Shown here piece by piece: positions 23,796 through 36,299 of a DNA stretch of 64,000 bases. The notes below the pieces were generated by a model. That model made no database searches and was not told the DNA's origin. It saw only the letters and a list, made by a program, of their open reading frames with translations. This DNA comes from Volvox africanus (lineage: Eukaryota; Chlorophyta; Chlorophyceae; Chlamydomonadales; Volvocaceae). The stretch spans positions 620,001 to 684,000 of the forward strand of contig BSDZ01000089.1 of assembly GCA_030268105.1 (NCBI GenBank). The letters are read 5' to 3'. The position numbers were made by a program, and so were the translations under genes. Each line of letters starts with the position of its first letter. The first letter of the stretch is position 1.

Positions 23796-26700
23796 TCACT
23801 TCCTCACGGCCATTGTCGGCAGCTCGTGGACTCCGGACCCAGCGGCATCCAGAAGCTTCAGGGGGTCACCTTCTTGTGGCGACTGCTGCTGCTGCTGGTG
23901 TGGTGACGACGTAGCCGCCAGCTGCAGCGGTGACAGCACCAGAAGTCCCTGACCGCCAGTAGGTGGCTGAGTCCGGGACCGGAAGGCCACTGGGTCAGTG
24001 ACGACATACACACTGGCGCTGGGGGCAATCACGGCACCTGCGGGAATGGAGCCGTGGGATGGATGGATGGGAGTGGACGCGGAGGGAGGGAGAGCGGAAG
24101 TCGAAAAGACGAATACTGGAGCTGACGATCGAAGGGAAGTCCAGAGGAGGGGGGGTAGGAGGGGGGCAAGGAGGGGGGGAGGAGGGGGGCAAGGAGGGGG
24201 GGAGGAAGGGGGGAGGAGGGGGGGAAGGAGGGGGGGAAGGAGGGGGGGAAGGAGGGGGGGAAGGAGGGGGGGAAGGAGGGGGGGAAGGAGGGGGGGAAGG
24301 AGGGGGGAGGGGGGAGTTAAGTACTCTCGCGGCCTTAAAGCTGCGCTCAAAAGCATATGCCCACAAGGACTCTTCTGAGTGGTAGATGGGTGAGCAAGGG
24401 GTCTGGATTATTTAGCACTCATCCCGGCTGCGAGCGTCCAGAAGCACTGACAGGAGACGTCCTTTTGTGCAAATGCAACACGACATGATATGACATGGTG
24501 CAGCAGGGCGGGGCAAAAGTACGGGTCCTCTCCCGTACATTACCGCCCCGTATGTGTACTGCGTCCATGTACGGAATGCTGTTGCCGTGTACGTTATTAC
24601 CCTGCGGGAATTTGAAGGTGGCGGGCCCCTCAAGCCTCCAGCTGGAGACGTCAACAGCAAAGGGATTGGAGTTGGCAACCTCCACAAAGGCCACCTCTTC
24701 ATCGGGATCATTGCCGCCACGGCCGGGGAGGACAAAGCGGGCGATCTTGAGAGCGACCTGTGAATAAATTGTTAATTATTATTGCATTGATTTATTTAAT
24801 TGCAATTTATTGATTTTAAGTTGTTTTTCTAAAGTCAGATGCGAGGGAAGGTGCTTCCTGACCCCGAGTTCAACCCCCCGCAGCAGATAGTGTGGCAGTT
24901 TGTTCAGCATCGGGACATCAACTGCATCACCGATCTCGCTGTGCGGCATGTACTTCGCATGCATGCGTGCACATACGACAAGGAAACTTTCTTTCCGTTG
25001 ATTCTTATATCTGTTGACCAACATGCGTGATATTGCACTGCCTTTCTTAACGGGCTTTACACACACACATACACATACACACATAACATCACACGGACGT
25101 GCAGGTCTGTCCACCTCAAGTACCCGCCACCCACCTGCACGGGTTGGGCCTCCGGAAGCAGTGGGTGCCTGCCCTGGGGGCCGTACAGTGAGCCCAGGAG
25201 CTGTTCCTTCCGAATGGGCAAGAACTCCCTCGTGATCTGCTGGTAACCCCGGTCTATGGAGATACCTGCCAAGGGGCGAGAGGGGGAGGGGGGTTGGCTA
25301 CGTTTAAAAATCCGTACGACATTAGGTTTTTCGACTTCTTACGGAGATACTCCTTGTGAAAGATAGGTAGAAATAGGGACCGCCGCATGTGTTTGTTTCT
25401 TAACCTTATTATTGTCGTACTTATCGTACTTATATTCGTCGTGCTTGATAGGAAGCCAAGCACAGGGTGGCATCACAGGTGAATATCTTCGACAGCAGTG
25501 GGTTACGTGTACGGCAGGTGTACGTCTTTGTGCAGCGCAGGTTGCAATCAAACCGAGCAACGATGGTGTCGCACCAGAGTTCCAGGTTTTTGCGTCAAGG
25601 TCCGCCAGGGGCTTGATCTTCATATACGTCTCATTGGCAAACTGTGGCAGCATCGATAACGGTGGCGGCAGCGGTGGCGGATATGGGATTACGTCAGGAT
25701 AGCCATCCACGAGAAAAACAAATTTGCCCACATGTGTATGTAAAATGTGTACTGCCGTACATATCCAATACACAGTGTCAGCAAAGCTCCTCCCGCTCCT
25801 CCCGGCGTGCAGGTCGTGTTGTCGTCACGACCCCCCTAGCCGACCCATCCGTGTATGGCCTTTCTAAGATAAAGGGTGAAATGGTGACTTGCCGTATCAA
25901 CGGCCGCACCTGTGCTAACTGTCCGCCGGCCAGGTATTTATCCGCCAGTGTACGGAGACGCCTCATGTACATCGCTCTTGTACTGTTCACGTCTGCCAGA
26001 GGACCGGGGGGAGCCGTTGGAGCATCACGTACGTACACGTACACGAGGTACGACAGATCCAATGCAACGCTAGTAAACAACTTTAATCCCTTTTGTGTCA
26101 GTTTGTGAAGATAAGATTCTCGAAACACACACAGTTATGCTCAAACTGGCACATGCACCTGGCAGGTATGTGTCAGCTTGTGGAGTGCCTGGAAATGTTG
26201 TAATGCTCACCGAGGATAGCGTCGTACAAGTGGTTGTAAGTGCCAACCGGGCCGTTGGGGCTGGTCTGAGTGATGGTGGAGCGATCCGGGTCGTCCCATC
26301 CGCGTGGCGCGGGAAACTGTCGGGGTGGGGGCCGAAGCAGCAAGAAGGCAGCGGAAGGTGAGATTCATAGGATCACCTCGGGTAAGTCCGTGAGTCATGG
26401 ATGCAACTACTAAATGCCGTACATTGGAACACCGTATGTCACATATCGTACATCGTATGTTGTATGTCATCCAAATCTTGAATACCGTATGTCGGTGTCG
26501 CTCCCCCGGTCTAACCGTTCACGTGCCATGTGTATGTCCATGTTACGATATCGCACAATCGCTTCACTTCATGTGACGAATTGAAGCTAGGTTAGTCTGC
26601 CATACCAGGTTGAACGTTCCTCAAGACCCATCCGTAAGTACCATCAGGGCACATACAGAAACACAGTTCATAAACCTGTACGTACGTATGTATTGTACGG

Positions 26701-29700
26701 ATGAAAACACACCAGGTCCGGCTGATCTGGCTCCCCTTCCCCTCCCCCTCTCCCCCCCTCTCCCCCCCTCTCCCCCCCTCTCCCCCCCTCTCCCCCCCTC
26801 TCCCCCCCTCTCCCCCCCTCTCCCCCCCTCTCCCCCCCTCTCCCCCCCTCTCCCCCCCTCTCCCCCCCTCTCCCCCCCTCTCCCCCCCTCTCCCCCCCTC
26901 TCCCCCCCTCTCCCCCCCTCTCCCCCCCTCTCCCCCCCTCTCCCCCCCTCTCCCCCCCTCTCCCCCCCTCTCCCCCCCTCTCCCCCCCTCTCCCCCCCTC
27001 TCCCCCCCTCTCCAGCAAGGTGGATCAACCACTAGCTCTTATTCATCTTGATGTTAGTGGTGCCGTGCCTCTATGGGCGTAGCCTAGTGGAGGTTTGCAC
27101 TGAGGGGGCGTGTTAAGTTGTGGACGGTGCAAACCGTCACAGTTACCGATCTAGCAGTTGCAGGGCGGCAATTGTGACAGGCAGTTGCAGTGTGCAAGGT
27201 GATAGGTGCTGAGCAGCCGCCAAGTGGTAGGAAGTTGCTGGTGGTAGGTGCTGGGCAACTACCCAATGGTAGAGAGCTGCATACTGCAGTGCTCCAGGGA
27301 GTGGTTGATCAGAAGCCATCAGAACTAGTATTTAAGGGTACCTGAGCTCTGCAATAGTCACCCAACAGCTAGCAATCGTCTAGTGTCGTATACATCTGAC
27401 CTCCTCTGACCTCTGTAATACTTCATAGCAGCTTTATACTTCCTTTATCTCCTTAACATGTGGAGATGTTGGAATGTGAGCAACACTCATATACGAAAGA
27501 ATGTCAGAGCAAGTAATACGGCCCACGAGGGGCCGGGCGCTTTGCTGACTTCAACATCCCCCTCTTTCCCCCCCTCTCCCCCCCTCTCCCCCCCTCTCCC
27601 CCTCTCTCCCCCCCTCTCCCCCCCTCTCCCCCCCTCTCCCCCCCTCTCCCCCTCTCTCCCCCTCTTTCCCCCTCTTTCCCTCTCTCCCCCTCTCTCCCCC
27701 TCTTTCCCCCTCTTTCCCCCTCTCCCCCTCTCCCCCCCTCTTTCCCCCTCTCCCCCTCTCACCACAGTGATGTTGCTCCCGGCGGCCTTCCCAGGAAATC
27801 CTTCCCCGGCTGTTGCACCCGGTTGACCTCCAACCCCGCCAGAACGCCGTCTTGTGCGTGTCGTTAGAGCGCCCGATGGCTGAGGCGGCTGTGACTGTAA
27901 GTCTGGCTGTTGCTGCTGCTGAAGCTTTCTTTGGCCGCTGAGGGCCTTACGTGTGAGTGCGGGCCCTTCGTAGGCCCCACTGAAGGTCGCGGAGACCTGA
28001 CCCCAGGGAGTGCTCCGCTGGAGGTCCTGAGGAGGGCCCGCACGGGGAGGCAGAAAGCCATATTAGAGAGACTTTCACTTCTGGCTGTTTCCAAGCAAGG
28101 ACGAACCGGCACGCAGCACCAGCACCAGCACCAGCACCTCAACCCCATGGGGAATCTGGGAAAGGGAAAGGAGCGAACCCCCGCATTATTGGGGGGAATC
28201 CCTACGGCTAGGCGCACACGCACACGCACACGCACACCCTCGCACACCTGGGGATGCTCCGAATCGCAGTACAATGGGCTGTTCCACTGCTCGCATGCAA
28301 GGACGCAGTAGTTGGGACCCGGGCGACCTCCCAGTCCGTTGTCCTGCCCGAAAGAGCCATCCATATCCCAGGGTAACCTGCGACCCATGGGACATCAGGG
28401 GGGGGCCTAGCTCAAAGCAATCCGTGTGTGTATGCAAGGGGGGGGGGAGGGGGAGAAACGTATAAATATTCCCAGAATCTGGCTGAGCAGCGCTAATACT
28501 GGTGTCGTATGGGCCAGCAGTAACACGACGTTGTTTCCTATCTACTTCAACTTCCACAATTGGGTGCTTGCGTTTTAACTAAATCTATGCAGGTAGTGAC
28601 GTACAGGACAGGTATTGAGGCATATCCTTACATGTACCACTCCGCCGTCGCAGGGTTGAGGTACATGAAGAAGTTCTTAGTGCAGCGGTCCATGTTGTTG
28701 ACGACGGCCTGCGCCGCCATGTCATTGATGACCTGGACATAGGAGGCGGAAATGTAAGATTGCACGGATGTTACTGGTGTGTGTCGTACATGTATATCGG
28801 CATGGTGGGGGTTGAACAGGGCGACCTTGCCAGATTGATGATTTGGTCGTTCAATGCACGACCTTTTGACCTCTTGGTGGCGTGTCAACGTATCGCAAAT
28901 CGATGATAGTGCCGTACCTGCGGTAGATTGACGTGGTCGTATATGTACTTGGATCTCGGTACGGCATCCCCACCCGCCAGCCCCTTGGAAAAGTTCGCCA
29001 GCAGGTTCCAGTCGCTAGTGTCATGCAATCTGGAAGGTGCGAAGGTCGAGAGGGGCGTGGGCTACCTCCAGCAACGTTTAGCAAGCGACGTGTGCCACCA
29101 TAATTTGATAATCTTGAATCTGTACAATGTACTAAAAACAAATATACCGTACCGTACAGCACACAGAGGAGGGTTTTGTACCTGTTTTCTTTTTCCCAGA
29201 ACGATGGCATCTCCTTGACGGGTAGGTCCCAGCGCAGATTGCTCAGCTCGCCACTGACCGATTTGTATAGCGGCCCGGAGGGCGGCAGTCCGTATCGCTG
29301 CAGTCCGTACGGTTACAGCATGGTGTACGGCACGAAACCGGGTAGGGTTAGGATTACTGGGAAACGTTACTAACAGTCTTACGAACTTCCAACAAGAGCT
29401 CATGGAGGCAGATATCATTGCGTGGTGGGAGAGATCAAGTGACTGTTCAGTATCCATGTAATCGATGACGTCTCCTACCTTGAGGTACTCGGCACCAGGT
29501 ATTTCCACGAAAGCGAACAACCCGTAATATTTGCCGTTCTGCCGTACATGTACATAGAAAGAGTTAGGCGCTATCACGCCCGCATCTCGCATGAACTGTG
29601 GGTTGTGTGGTGACAGATGTGGTGACAGACGTGGTGACAGACGTGGTGACAGATGTTCATCGTGCCTTTGATAGGGTATAGGTAACGTAATGCAATGAGT

Positions 29701-32700
29701 TCCCTCGTTGCACGTTTTGCGTGTACGGCAGTCATTTCTCGCCCTTCCTCTACAAGGATTGGAATTTTACGAAACGGCAGCTCTGATTGTTTGACGTGAC
29801 ACCTCATTCAGTGGTGTACGACAGGCCGTTTGGACGTTTCCGGCCGTTGGAAATCGACATTGAGTGCCGTCCGTTACCCAGGTAGAGATTCTCTGCTGTA
29901 CTTTTCAAGACAATTATCATATTTATAATATAAAGGCATATCATATAAAAGCACATCATAGGGTAAAATCGTTGAGCAATCGAAATGATACTGTGCATCG
30001 TGCATCCCACCCTATCCCACGGCTTATGGCTCTGGGACAGACTCGTGGGTCAGGCACCCAAACGAACTCCGAAACCAAGTTTAGTTTCATTCTGTTCTCC
30101 CATTGACCGACCTGGAGCGCCAGTGGCTCCTTCATGTAGCTGCGTTCTCCAAGCTCGAACCTTGCAGGTCATGTACGGCAGGATTACGTACGACAGTGAC
30201 AGGTATATTCCATCAGCTGTTCGTCGTCGCCGGTGTGTTTGAGAGAATGAATAGGGCCATGCAAGATTAGATTCCTGGAGCTGCAGACCCGCCGTATTTA
30301 AGACACATTCAAGCACCCCTTCTTTTAATCCCAGGTACTCGTCTTGTACGATACATCTGGGGACATGTACGGCTTGGTCATAGCTTACCAAAATGACTGC
30401 AGCCCAAACTCTCCCACAGGAGGCATGTTGTCCTGGTACTCGAAGTCCTCCTGTACAGCACCCAACACAAGTGCGTGTGTGTACGTGTGTGTACGTGTGT
30501 GTCAGAGAGAGCATTGTACTCTCAGTGAAATCGCGCAACTGCAGCCGGCCTCATTACGCAACTTCTACACGCGAACAATTACTATCTCGGCTGTAGCTCC
30601 TTACATGATTACGAGTGCATATGTCTGACCTACTCAACAAGATTTGGATTATATAAGATTATGCCCAGTACGGCAAGTGTCTGCGCCAGATTCAAACACA
30701 TCAATATCATTACCAACTTAATACCATATCTGCACTCACATCTTGTGGCATGGTGAACTTGACCTTCGGTTTGGGCCACGAAAGTGCCGTAACACCCCGA
30801 CGCCGCGACGCGACGTTGTCGTACAAGCGACCGTAGAAGAAAAGGACCTGACCGTCAGCGCCTTCCCGTGTGACGGCCGCGGCGGGGTCGGGACTGAACC
30901 TGTTTTGTTCGTTGTTCGTTGTTCGGTATGTCCGTTGTTGAAGACGACAAACAGGTATGATACGGGGAGAGGCGCGAGTTAGGAAGACCGCACGGGCACA
31001 TGGGAATGGCTTCATTGCACGACGCTTGCATCGTACGACGTACGGAACGAGTGTGGTAGATTGTCAACGCAGGTACATGGCAACGAGTCGATGTACGACT
31101 TTGTACCATCTGAAAGCCGGACATATGCCCCAAGCCAGACCAAGCCTCGTGCCACCTACCACTCCAGCACTGGCACCTGATCCGTGACCAGATCAGCTTC
31201 CGGGATCTCAACCACCGTACCGAAGTACCGCGAATAAGGCCCAGTTGATGAACTGCCGTGATCATCAGGGGCGGCAGCCTCGGGCACCGGAGGTCCTGGG
31301 TAGATGCTCCGATACCCAGTCGTGTCGGAGGCCTTGGCACGCCAGCGGACCATATCTCCAGGCCCAAAGGCAGTGCGCGGAATGGATGCGGAAAACACCA
31401 CCTTACGACCTACGGCGCACGGGCGCAGCACAGACCGTATGCAGCAAAGTCAATATGATGTCGTTCCCTTATCGCCTGCCGCACACACCGTACATTTCTC
31501 TACAAAGTAAATGCGAATGCGCTCGCGTTGGGCATATTTGGTATCCGGCAGGTGCCGTATTATTTGCACACTCTGCACCCGCTGTTAGTTGCTTGGCCAT
31601 GTTCGGCGAGCATGCGTCGGCCATGTCATATGCTCATCGCACAACAGCTGATTGGCGTTCCCTGGACCCACAGCATGCATAATGCGCAGGGTGCGTCACG
31701 TTCGCCCAGTGTACTGCTGAATTCAAACCTTTATTTTTTCTTTTCGGTCATTTTCCCACCTGGTCCTGATGCAATTTTCACCGCTTGAACATCTTGTTCG
31801 GGTCCGAAATTGGCAACGTACGACAGTACGACTTTCTTTTCATCTATGGGATTGAGGTTTGGCTCCAGGGTGATGTTGACGGGGATGTCGGCGCCGGGGG
31901 GGGCCCGCGGCTGCTGCCACGCGGGGCGAGACGTACTGGGGGGAGTCAGGAGATAGGAGTGCAGGACCAGGAGTGATTTAAACAGATGCGACCTTCGCTG
32001 TACTGCGGAGCGAAGGAAGATAGACGAGGTGCGCTGATAGAAGAAAGATGTAGCGTAGGAAGGCAGTGTCGTACACCCTTGCACCCGGGGTACTAGAGGG
32101 TCGTAGTTCTGTTGCTTAGCGCGGAGAGATGACAAAGTGTCAACCGAATGCGAACGAAGCCGCGAGCTCTTTTTGGCATTGATTTACCACAACATGGTGG
32201 CACAATAAGCCCTGGGATCCTTGGCTAATAAGCATGTGAGCTGTGATCCAGAGACTCTTGTAAATATCCCTCCACACCCCACCTGTAGATATAGGGCCCA
32301 GCTTGCAAAGGCCCGGAGTTAACTGTGCCAGGTGTGGGACGGGCTAGGAACGTAAACGGCGCGGCAGCTGCGGGGTCACGGGAAACGGTGGTGGCGGCGC
32401 CCGACTCGGCGGCACCCGGGACGCCGAAGGATATATTGGCAGGTTGCCTGGGGTTGAGCCAAATTCAAGGGACAGCCATATAGGGAGGACTGCGTGCACA
32501 TGCGAGTCGATAGTCCTGAGCTGACGGGGGCCCCTAATGCATCTATGAGAACGATCTTCCCGCTCCACTGCAAATCCAGGGAGGAGGGAGGAGGGAGGAG
32601 GGAGGAGGGAGGAGGGAGGAGGGAGGAGGGAGGAGGGAGGAGGGAGGAGGGAGGAGGGAGGAGGGAGGAGGGAGGAGGGAGGAGGGAGGAGGGAGGAGGG

Positions 32701-35003
32701 AGGAGGGAGGAGGGAGGAGGGAGGAGGGAGGAGGGAGGAGGGAGGAGGGAGGAGGGAGGAGGGAGGAGGGAGGAGGGAGGAGGGAGGAGGGAGGAGGGAG
32801 GAGGGAGGAGGGAGGAGGGAGGAGGGAGGAGGGAGGAGGGAGGAGGGAGGAGGGAGGAGGGAGGAGGGAGGAGGGAGGAGGGAGGAGGGAGGAGGGAGGA
32901 GGGAGGAGGGAGGAGGGAGGAGGGAGGAGGGAGGAGGGAGGAGGGAGGAGGGAGGGAGGGAGGGAGGGAGGGAGGGAGGGAGGAGGGAGGGAGGGAGGGA
33001 GGGAGGGAGGGAGGGAGGGAGGGAGGGAGGGAGGGAGGAGGGAGGGAGGGAGGGAGGGAGGGAGGAGGGAGGATATATGGCTCATCTGAGTGAAGTTTCG
33101 CCCAGATTCCATCGCTTAAACAAGGTGTTTATCCTCAAAGTGCCGATGTACACCTCAGAATTCGCAGTGGCAGTAGCAGCCACTGTAAATAAAGGCACAC
33201 TGAAGAAGAGGCCGCACGATTATGCCAAGGCGCCATGTGGTTTATATGTCCTACGGCATATCCACACACGCTGCCGTACCTGGGCACGTCGGGCCCTATG
33301 GAACTCGCCTCGCTACCGTCGGGTCGCAGCAGAGTAAGTGTCGGGTCATCGGCGTTGAGCTTGAGGGTTGTCCGTACAGAAGGTGCAGCCCCCGCCCCGG
33401 CAGCCGAGGCGACGTCAGCGAGCTGCGATACGCCTGGTTGGGATCACCCGTACATTTAGAACCACAGCAAGGAATAAAACTGCGTTGCAGTCCATCTGGG
33501 CATCCAACTCGCCGCTTGTGTATGCGCGCGCTGTGAACGTGACTGATGTTTTGCTGTTCGGTTTCGTACAAGGCGGTGTCTGGAACCAAGGAAAGGCTGT
33601 AGCTTTAATCATTAGTTTCAGATTGATAACTTTTCGAAGTCCTCCCAGGGGGCAAGGTGGCAAGTCGGGGTAAATAGTTCGGAAAGAAGGGGCTGTGGAC
33701 GCTGGAACAGCGTTTGGAGTGTATGTGTGAATTCTCAGAGCCTCGAAACTCCGCATGTTTGTTGCACATACATGCCGATGCGTCCAAAAGGCATTGCGCC
33801 ACACTCGTGCCTGCAGAAGTGATGCAGCTCATGGCTAGGAGGCTGTTTTACATGCCCCCAGCGTACAGCAGAAAGCCAAAATTGTCGGTAACTGTTGTCC
33901 GTTAAGTTATGCTTGCTTTGCACCGGAAGCTGTCGCAGAGTGGCTGCTTACGAAAGATTACTGTCCATATTCGTACTATCGTACCAACCGAAAAAATGTA
34001 CCTGACGCGTACAGGAGCAGGTACCCAGATGCCGGAATCCTGGAGCCCGCTGGGAAGGTCCAGTTGTGACGCGGCGTGCGAAGCATCCATCCCTGAGCCC
34101 ATGCGGTTAATTGTATGTGGTGAAAGGAGAATCTTTATATCTATCAGGTGAGTACGGCACTTATAAGGGGCCGTGGCTCATAAGCCTTGCGTGGCGCTTG
34201 CAACATGCCTGCACGCGTTGCACGAATTTGTGCTGACCGCTAGCAGAGAAGATCCCAGAAGGAAAGTCCTGTCAAGCCTGCTGCGTTCGGTGCCAAGCAG
34301 AGAGCCCCTTTCCTCGTGTATCAACCAGCATGCGTTGGGGCACTTAGGCAAGGCACGTTCCGTACGTGGTTCTCTGGGGCAAGGCCCGAATTAGTCAATA
34401 TGTCCTTCCCCTTCTGGCGCGGCGGCACGTTACGTGGCGCGCGGACATCTCGCCCCTATCATGACCCATGTGAACGCTCTCTCGTTGCCTGTTCAAAAGC
34501 CGTCAATTGCTGCAAACCCCTCGCCCATGCGAATGAAATGGTCCTAATGGTGTGCATCGTACCTCAAGTTGTACTTCATTTTGGCCGGAGTTGTAGAGCT
34601 CCACCCAATCCGGGCTGTGACCACGCTGGTCTACGATGGCACCCTGATTGGCTGCCATCAACTCATTGATGCGCACATCACCGGTGGCGTCACTGCCACC
34701 GCCACCGCCACCGCCACCGCCACCGCCACCGCCACGGCCATTGCCATTGCCAGCGGCGGCAGTAACCGCGTGCGTGACGGCCGTGTCCGCTCTTTCAGTT
34801 GTGAACTGGCTGCGAGCCGACTCTAGCAGGAGCAGCAGGGCTGCGAGGAGGAGGACCAAGGCACCGAGCCGGTGTAATCTTGATCCAGACAAAAATGTAG
34901 GTCGTGCTGGCCGCCGCTGTTGCCTTTCCGACGACCCTCGCGGCTGGCATCCCAATAGCCGTTTTCGGACACCGCCGCCACCAGAGGCTTCCGTGTATGT
35001 CAT
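23796..35003 (-). CDS. LTD-CotH-LTD protein with N-terminal signal/anchor
   Basis: Twenty-one phase-consistent exons (minus): 35003-34563, 34092-34002, 33433-33280, 32447-32283, 31935-31760, 31409-31160, 30899-30740, 30450-30389, 30160-30112, 29595-29479, 29297-29182, 29029-28918, 28732-28632, 28377-28248, 27996-27763, 26316-26211, 25992-25910, 25641-25554, 25265-25135, 24757-24601, 24037-23796; 1,054 residues. A basic N-terminus and Leu-rich segment (GALVLLLAALLLLLESARS) imply a signal peptide or anchor. A Gly-rich linker and lamin-tail domain 1 follow (INELMAANQ, SPDWVELYNSG, GWMLRTP, RPTPGTVN). Next is a CotH-kinase-like domain: FYGRLYDNVASRRRG, MRDAGVIAPNSFYVHV, GKYYGLFAFVEIPG, NNMDRCTKNFFMY, LPWDMDGSFGQDN, MYMRRLRTLADKYL. 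Lamin-tail domain 2 ends the protein (FVEVANSNPFAVDVSSWRL, GAVIAPSASVYVV). CotH domains resemble atypical kinases; bacterial spore-coat CotH phosphorylates proteins. A role in extracellular matrix or secretory phosphorylation is inference. Donors at 30111 (GTCGGT) and 25553 (GTTTGA) are non-consensus. The 78-residue Q-rich exon 27996-27763 is the least certain. Confidence 0.85.
24145..24315. repeat. [15 protein letters not shown] purine tract
   Basis: Imperfect 11-bp G/A repeats in the last intron of the LTD-CotH gene. Open frames in it on both strands are repeat artefacts. Confidence 0.9.
26751..27010. repeat. TCCCCCCCTC x 26 tandem repeat
   Basis: Twenty-six perfect 10-bp copies in the intron 26317-27762 of the LTD-CotH gene. 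The transcribed (minus-sense) RNA is G-rich, GAGGGGGGGA repeated. Confidence 0.97.
27558..27759. repeat. CCCCCTCT-type pyrimidine tract
   Basis: A less regular relative of the 26751 array, in the same intron, ending at the donor of exon 27996-27763. Confidence 0.9.
29607..29654. repeat. 12-bp tandem repeat, four copies
   Basis: Four copies of GTGGTGACAGAY immediately upstream (minus sense) of the acceptor of exon 29595-29479. Confidence 0.85.
32580..33072. repeat. GAGGAGG 7-mer array followed by GGGA 4-mers
   Basis: About 370 bp of perfect GAGGAGG units run into about 120 bp of GGGA units with occasional GGA steps. They lie in the LTD-CotH intron 32448-33279. Sense RNA is pyrimidine-rich. 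Confidence 0.97.
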
Positions 35004-35619
35004 TCGGGCGGCTGCGAGGCCAGGCGGTCCCGCCTGGCAATGCTGGAACTATTCTTGCTGCTGCTGTTGCTGTGGCTGTCGCCCGTGCTGTTGCCTTTTA
35101 TATGTGGCGCTTGTGTAGGAAAGTGATGCTCTGCGCAAGTGCTCAGCACGTGTTGTAGTGAGCAACCAGGCTGAATTATTGGGTGCCTGGCTGTCTGGGG
35201 CCTTGGGGACGTATCGTGTAGGGCTCGCTCCTATACATTGACGTTGGTGGGACAAATGAACCCAGTCGCTGGTACAATGAAGCCCTCTGCGGCCCTGTGG
35301 TATGGAACCTTTCACAAGCCCCGATAGCAATTGGCGATAGATCGTGAGCTGTCAACAATGCGGTATGCACGATCAGAGGCAGAGGTAAGCTTGACAGTAG
35401 TTACAGGCTGCGAAGCTGCCAACGCAGGTTGAAAGCTGTCAGGCGCCGGACGTCTTTCGTACATTGGATGAGACCGGATGAGAAAGTTGAGAAGGGTGAG
35501 GAAATTGTTAGAATTTAAGAGCTTTGCGCCCATCATCGTCCGCATCATCATAGGCTTTCCAGACATGCGTAAAAGAATACACCTCACGAAGTCGCAAGAA
35601 ATCGCAAGGCTCGATGCGC

Positions 35620-36290
35620 CCGGTAGCTGGTGGCACGAGGTTCTTAGCACGGGATGCTATCTTTATGAGTCGTTTACTGGGGAGGTCCCTAATGTCCCTC
35701 ACCTGCGCTGTGTGGCCTATGCTCACGTGCCAAAGGGACAATCTTATAAATTATGCTCACGTGCTAGGAAAGGGACCTTTTTGGGGTATGAGCCTAACTC
35801 TTAGGCCTATCGTATTCTCATTGATGAGAGCATCATGGTCTCCCGGAATGTTGACTTCTGTGAGTCCATTTTCCTGGCTAAAGGGGATGTTTCAGGGAAG
35901 CAGGTGGATGATAAAGAAGTCGACTCGGGGGCCATGGGTAGCGGCCACTTTGATGAGAACAATGACACTGGTCTTGCTCCGATTTCCTCTGCTGCTGCCC
36001 CCGCGGTTTTGGTGGAAGAGGCCGGCGGGACTGTTTCTGGTATTACCCCCACTGCTGGTGCCCCTGCTGATGAGCTGGCAGATGAGGCCAGTGAGGATGA
36101 TCATGATGATGCGGGTGACGACCTCCCTCCACTGCTTGATGATAATCTTCTTGATGATGATGATGAGGGTGATGAGAGCAGTTCACAGGAGGATAGTCCC
36201 CCTCTCATTCGCACGGTGGCTAGGGTGAGGAAGCCCTCTCTCCCCCGCTATTTCGTTTGCCGCTGCTGCCGCGGCTCGCCATATCGTTCT
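35620..36290 (+). pseudogene. Ty1/copia integrase-linker fragment
   Basis: The frame carries the copia integrase C-terminal signature: VPNVPHLRCVAYAHVPKGQ, then KGTFLGYEPNS, AYRILID and VSRNVDF. An acidic linker rich in D and E and a basic ending (TVARVRKPSLPRYF) follow, as before the reverse transcriptase in copia polyproteins. A TAG at 35802-35804 interrupts the same frame, and similarity shifts frame near 36250. The protease, catalytic core and reverse transcriptase are missing. This is a dead fragment. Confidence 0.8.
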
Positions 36291-36299
36291 TGAACCCCC

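Noticed and set aside
24839..25030. Plus-strand frame with protein-like composition (VLPDPEFNPPQQIVWQF)
   Set aside because: Lies in an LTD-CotH intron whose flanking exons join in phase without it; no splice or family support. AT-rich flank at 24760-24840 could make it part of an insertion, but nothing proves it.
26592..27051. Several open frames of 116-146 codons on both strands
   Set aside because: They are produced by the 10-bp TCCCCCCCTC array, which is open in most frames; no gene signal.
29607..29654. Short regularly spaced repeats, CRISPR-like at first sight
   Set aside because: A plain 12-bp tandem repeat without spacers, in a eukaryotic intron.
32494..33112. Opposed 190-200 codon frames (GGRREE and LLPPPSS repeats)
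   Set aside because: Translation of a 7-mer simple repeat inside an intron.
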